A stretch of 64,000 bases of DNA from Hirsutella rhossiliensis (Eukaryota > Ascomycota > Sordariomycetes > Hypocreales > Ophiocordycipitaceae), in contig NW_025408670.1 in the NCBI RefSeq assembly GCF_020360975.1, positions 372,001 through 436,000 of the forward strand, read 5' to 3'. Below, piece after piece: positions 58,256 to 64,000 of the stretch (position 1 is its first letter; every line of letters begins with the position of its first letter). Made by a program: the position numbers and the translations under genes. The notes under the pieces are model-generated. The model searched no databases, had not been told where the DNA came from, and was given only the letters and a program-made list of their open reading frames with translations.

Positions 58256-61200
58256 GAACTAAAGTATAAACTCCTTAGTTAAACCGTATACTATAACGAT
58301 GAATATATAGTATACTTAAGCGATAAGAACGGTACTAGATAGTTCTTAAAGCTACTAAGGAAAACCCTTATAATAATATAACGAAGGGATCCTAAAATAT
58401 AGAAATAAGTTAAATTTATAGAACTAAAATACCCTTATTTTAAAGGAGTCTCTTAAGACTAGATTAGGAAGAATAGTAAACGATTTTAGGAAGATATATA
58501 AAATAAAAATCGATAATAATAATAGGTAGTCTATAAATAATATAATAAAGAAGATATATATATAGCCCTTATACTTACGAAACTTAGATAATAACCTAAA
58601 GAGGAATAACGAAGTATTAACGATATAAGCTTTAAAGAATAAGAAATACCTAGAGAAATAGAAGACGAGAACGAACTTATACTACTACCCTTACTACTAA
58701 GGGAAAATACTACGATTAGAGAATACGCTTTATACTTTAAAGAATTTAAAGAAATACTTAAAATTAAAACCTAATAAATACCTTAAATTCTTATAGAAAA
58801 CTAATAAGCTATATTAATTTAATATTAACTAGTACTATATAGAAAAGACTATACTATAGCTATCGCTATAGTTAATACCTTTATAGCTTTATAATAAGAA
58901 TAGTAACTATAAGGAGAATTTAGAGACGATCTATAAATACTACTTACTTATAAGTACTATAAGTATATTTTATAGATATTATATATTTACTTAGATTATA
59001 TAATATACTTCTAGATAAAGGTATAATATAATACCTTCTTAGTTAGGTTCGAGGGATAAGTACTTTCGAAACCCTACCTAAGTATAGAACTAAACTACTA
59101 GAAAATCGATTAACGCTACTTAAATAACTAAGTTATATTATTAGAACCCGATTATAGTATGCTACTTAAATACTATAATAATTACGGTTTATTAATAAGA
59201 TATCTTTTAGAGATATATAAAATCTATAAATATACTAAAATAAAAGAATAGTATAACGCTACTTACTTTAAGGTATTTAAACTATTAATCTTTTAAAGGC
59301 TTATATAATAAGTTAAATATAATAAAGAAGATTATAACGAATATATATACCTAAACTATAGAGTTTATAAATATAAAAAAGTATAAGTATAGTATAAACG
59401 ATATAACGGTATACTAAAAGATTATTAGTAATACGTATAAAGGCTATAAGCTATATTTAACTAAGGAAGAATTAATATAGAAATACTATATAAGAAATAG
59501 AAAGACGCTAAATAAAAACTTAACCTTTAATATAAAAATAAATAGAATTATAAAGTATAGTACGTAATTAACTATAAAGTAGTATAATATAAATAATATA
59601 GCGTTAAGAAATAAGAAATCTTTAATTAGCTATAAGAAATTAATCTCTTAAGCCCTAATACGATACTACGTAATAAAAATATAAAGAAACGATATTAATA
59701 ATAAATCGAAGAAGAATACCTAAATAAAATAAATAAGGACTAAGCGAAAAATAAGGTACGCTATCTATAAAAGGGCTATAAACTAGCACGATATAATAAG
59801 ATCTAAGGACCCTATATATAGTAACGGTAAGCTATAGCGACTAAATAGTATTAGATATTTAAATTACGGGATATTATATATATATACTTTTAGACTATAG
59901 TATAATAGGCAATTACGTTTTACCTAAAGTTATTAATCGTTACCTACTTATATAAAGATATAAGATAGATCTATATAAACTTATAAATATTAAAGGAAAG
60001 GCCTTTAACTATAATAACGGAATTATTAATATAGAGATTAATTACCTCGATATTAATATCTAGGGCTACGACGAATAAGTTAACTTTAATATTATAGATA
60101 TTAAAGAATATAACCTTATATTAAGACTTCTATAGCTATAAGAGAGCAACCTACTAATTAACTAAAAAACTAGCTAGCTATATTAGAACGAAGACGTAAG
60201 TTTCTAGGACTAGTAGATTTAAGAGAAAGTAAAATTTTACGATAATTTAGCTACTAAATAGGATAAAAGGGATAACCGTTTAAGTAAATTATTATAGGCT
60301 TTAGTAATATAAATAAAACTAGTAACCGAACTAATAGATATAAAATCGACTAATAAGACCTATATACTAACTAATATAGCTATATAACTTAGTATCTAAT
60401 ATAAATAGAATAAAGGATATAATATAAAGATCTAAAGAGTTATTACTACTCTAAGGAAAGACCTTAAATAAATTAATAAAAAGCTTAAGTTAAGAGAAAC
60501 TAGCTCTTAAAAGAAAGAATAAAGCCTATAAGATAGAATAAAGAATATCCCCTAAGAATACTAGAAATATAATAAACTCTTTAAGGAAGAACTTAAGATA
60601 GGGTTACCTAAATATAGTTAATAGGACTATAAAATTTATCTTAAGGATAGAATAACGCTAACGTTTTATAAAATCTATAACCTAAATAAAAAGCAACTAT
60701 AAACGCTATGCGACTACCTTAATAAAAATCTATAAAAGGGATATATATAAACGTTAATATCTAAAGTAAGCTATCTAGTTATATTTATTTTAAAGAAAAA
60801 TAGTAAGCTATAATTAGTTATTAACTATAGACGCTTAAACGATATTATAATAAAGGACTAAATACTATTACCGCTTATATTAAAACTACGAGATCGATTA
60901 TATAGTAAAAAATAGTTTATAGCCCTTAACCTTAAAGGCGCCTATAACTTAATATATATAAAAAAGGGATACGAATAAATAATAGCTTTTAAAACGAAAC
61001 TCAGACTATTTAAATATCTAGTAATACTATTTAAACTTATAAATATACTAGCTACCTTTTAATAGATAATTAATAATATCCTATACGAATACTTAGATAT
61101 CTTTATAATAGTATACCTATATAATATCCTAATCTTCTTAAATACCCTAAAGGAATATAAGGAATACGTTTATAAGGTACTCCGCGTACTTTAGAATATA

Positions 61201-63390
61201 AAGTTACTAGTTAAACTAAAGAAAAGTAAGTTCTATATATAGGAAGTAAACTTCCTTAGATATACGATCTTATTAAGAGAGATATAAATATAATAAGATA
61301 AGATTAACTTAGTTAAAGAATAGCTAACGCTAAAGAACGTTAAGGATATATAAAGTTTCCTAGGATTTATAAATTACTACTAACGATTTATTAAAGATTT
61401 CGGAAAGATTATAGTACTACTATATAACTTAATAAAGAAGGAAAAAGAATTTATATAGGATGATAAAGCTAACGAAGCTTTTAAATATATTAAGATAACG
61501 ATTATATAAGAACTAGTCTTAACTACCTTTAATCTAAAATAATAAATCGAACTTAAAACTAATATATTAGACTTTACTCTAAGAGTATAAATCGGATAAA
61601 AAGATAATAAAGGAAAACTATAACCGATTATATTCTATTTAAAGAAGCTATATAGCGTAGAACTTAATTACCTTATCTACGATAAAGAATTCCTTATAAT
61701 TATTTAAGCTTTTAAAGAATTTCGATACTACCTTCTTAAAAGTAAATATAAATTTAAGGTTTATATAGATTATAAGAATATCTTATATTTTATAATAATA
61801 TAATAGTTAAATAGATAATAGATCTAATAAGCTAAATACTTATTAGAATTTAACTATAAAATAATCTATAAAAAAGGAATAGAAAGCGGTCGAGCTAATA
61901 CCCTTAGTTAATAAAGTAACTAAGATATAAGAGTACCTATAGTAAAAGGATAGCTCCTAGAAATTAACGAAAATAGGAACTACTAATAACGATAGCTAAA
62001 TATAATATTTAAAGTATAACCTAACGACTTAACTTACTAAAAGATCCTAAAATAGATAAAAGAATATAAAGTACTAAACGGATATAATATAGGATATTTA
62101 GAAGTTTTAATATATAAAAATAAAATCTAAATACTACTAGAATTATAAGATAAAGTTATATAAGATATATATAAATATTTAATATATAGATACTAAGGAA
62201 TTTAAAGAATAATAAAATAGATTAAACGATAATATAACTTCCTATAGCTTAAAAAAGCAATATAATAAGTTATTAAAGGATATAAACTTTACGTATAAAG
62301 TAAAGCTAAATAATATAAACTATATAGAGAATTATAACCGCTACTATTACTAAAGAAACTATAGGATTTAATAGCTTTTAATTATATTATAAAGCTACTA
62401 TAATTAAAAGAACCTATAACTAACGATAAGTACGATAGTATATTCGTTATTACTAATAGATTAATAAAGTATAGATACTTTTTACTATATAAAGAAGTAA
62501 GTAATATAAAAGAGCTAGTATATATATTCCTACGAATAATTATTAGTAATTATAGACTACTAAATAAGATTATCTTTAATAAAGGAAGTATATTTATAGC
62601 TAAGTTTTAGTAAGCTCTTATAGTATAATTAGGAACGAAATATAAACTTAGTATAGCTTATTACTTATAAATAGATAGATAAATAGAACGACTTAACTAA
62701 ACGCTTAAATAATATTTTCGATACTATATTAGCTACGAATAAAACAATTAAGTTAAATAGCTACTAATAGTATAACTAGCTTATAATAGCTTAGTTATAG
62801 AAATAACTAAGCTCTTACTAGTATATACTAATTATAGATATAACCTAGAAGTATTTAAGGTTACTTAATAAGGACTATAAGTAGATTAGCTATAAAAATT
62901 ATATAAAGAAATATAATAAGAACTTTAATTTATTAAAGAACGAATATCTACTTACTATAATCGAAAAAGATTATAAGGACTAATCTTTTAAGAGGGAGAT
63001 ATAGTCTACCTTATATAATAAAATATTAAAATAAAACGACTAAGTAATAAATTAGATTTTAAGAAACTTAGACCGTTTAAGGTTAAGAAAACTATTTTAA
63101 AAGTTAACTACGAACTTTCGCTACTAATAATAATATAGATATACCTAATATTTTATATCTTATTATTAGAACTAGCGCTATAAAACGCTAACTTATAGGA
63201 AAAAATTAAAGTCGATAACGATTAAGAATATAAAGTAAAATAAATACTAGATATAAGAAAATAAGGTTAGTAATAAGAATACCTTATTAAGTAGAAAGGA
63301 TATAGACTAAAGGAAAATACTTAGGAACTACTTAAGCACTTAACCTACTATAGCTCTCTACTTCGATAATTTTACTAGAAGGTTTAGGAG
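58256..63390 (+). pseudogene. Outer Ty3/gypsy element: protease to chromodomain, right of the insertion
   Basis: Plus-strand reading through stops gives RT near 61080-61280 (VYLYNILIFLNTLKEYKEYVYKVL, from a VYLDDILIFS-type core, then KLLVKLKKSKFYI and EVNFLRYTI). RNase H lies near 61550-61850. Integrase lies near 62380-62850 (YDSIFVITNRLIKY and SYHLQTDGQTER-like remnants). A chromodomain lies near 63230-63390 (EYLIKWKGYRLKENT.ELLKHL). Together with 50520-51388 this forms one chromovirus split by the nested element. Its 3' LTR should follow 63390, but I could not define it. Confidence 0.8.
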
Positions 63391-64000
63391 GGATTAAAAG
63401 ACTAAGATCTATAAACTCCTCGCTAATACTAAATAAGGACTAATTCGCCTTATTAAGAACGCCTAACGATTATAAATTATTTACTACCTAATACTTATAT
63501 ATATTAAGCGTAGGTAAAACGCTATCCTTAGTATCTACTTCTTAGATACTACGACGAAATAACTTAGAACTCTTTTCCTTTATATAATTCCGAATCTTTT
63601 AAATATAAGCTAAACGATTAACGGCGATAAATATTTACGACTAAAGGTTCGTAAGCTATACCTAAAGCTCTAATAAGGCTTCCCTAGCTTCCTCCTCTTT
63701 AGAATATAGCCTACGCTACTCTGCTAATAATTTAGTTACTAAAAGAAATACGTTAGCTACTATATATAAAAAGAATTAAAAGAGACCTATAAGAAGAAGC
63801 TACTAAAATACTATTATAATAGGGACGACTACTAGTAATATAATTATTATAGCGCGAAGAATTTTCGGCTATCTAATAATTCGTCTTCTTTACCTTAAAG
63901 TATCGAGTGCACGGTATATCGGTAGGATCTCTACTTAAGTTAATATATTTAGTAAAAGTAGCGCGCTTAGAGGCTTTTTAGGAACGATTTTTTAGTATAC

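Larger units (their letters stand above)
43273..64000. repeat. RIP-saturated AT-rich block of old retrotransposons
   Basis: The whole block is dominated by TA, with CA and TG nearly absent by eye, while CG, CC and CT steps remain. That is the footprint of RIP, which converts C to T mainly in CpA. No open frame of useful length exists on either strand, but retroelement proteins can be followed through the stops in several places, listed separately. Stretches 43500-44275, 44470-45800 and 63400-64000 hold mutated DNA that I cannot assign to a family. Confidence 0.9.

Noticed and set aside
1..64000. tRNA, rRNA genes or CRISPR arrays
   Set aside because: No cloverleaf-like or rRNA sequence was recognised, and repeats present are LTRs, ankyrin units or microsatellites; CRISPR is not expected in a fungal nuclear genome.

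Overview
The window is nuclear DNA of a filamentous ascomycete, probably a sordariomycete; I do not name a species. The evidence is short spliceosomal introns (47-91 nt) with GT(R)AGT-type donors and CTAAC-like branch sites, fungal-specific families (RTA1-like, fungal CorA-like, nucleoside-phosphorylase/NACHT/ankyrin NLR, chromodomain Ty3 elements), and a 20 kb AT-rich block with the signature of repeat-induced point mutation (RIP).

Layout. (1) 0.9-30 kb looks like part of a secondary-metabolite locus. It holds a fatty-acid-synthase beta subunit (923-6916, +), a convergent branched-chain aminotransferase (7042-8176, -), an RTA1-like seven-helix protein (15736-17180, -) divergent from an ABCC/MRP-type ABC transporter (18213-22684, +), an MFS transporter (23738-25463, +), a small hotdog thioesterase-like protein (26200-26989, +) and an APH/choline-kinase-like phosphotransferase (27866-29448, -). 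A dedicated FAS plus a BCAT-type aminotransferase is the pairing used to make 2-amino fatty acids for peptides such as HC-toxin or aspercryptin. No peptide synthetase or FAS alpha subunit is in the window; they could lie left of base 1.

(2) Mobile DNA splits this region: a solo LTR (8671-8852), a full-length Ty1/copia element (9188-15343, target duplication CTAAC), a 0.8 kb inverted-repeat DNA element (29554-30342) and a full-length Ty3/gypsy chromodomain element (30986-36745, target duplication GCACT). Both full-length elements have LTRs that look identical and carry no RIP, yet their reading frames are broken.

(3) 37.0-43.3 kb holds a seven-exon CorA-like gene on the minus strand (37008-38490), visible only after splicing, and a divergent NLR-type gene (39625 onward) with nucleoside-phosphorylase, NACHT and ankyrin parts. 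The NLR is interrupted by a frameshift at a T9 tract and later by a CAG-to-TAG stop of the RIP type.

(4) 43.27-64 kb is RIP-saturated repeat DNA, with almost no CA or TG dinucleotides. Retroelement relics can still be read through the mutations. The clearest structure is a minus-strand Ty3/gypsy element (51389-58250) with 257-bp LTRs and a GATAG target duplication, nested inside an older plus-strand Ty3/gypsy element. The contrast between old, RIP-destroyed repeats and young, untouched ones suggests that RIP has stopped or become rare in this lineage.

All splice models were made by eye from sequence and family conservation. No alignment or search was run.
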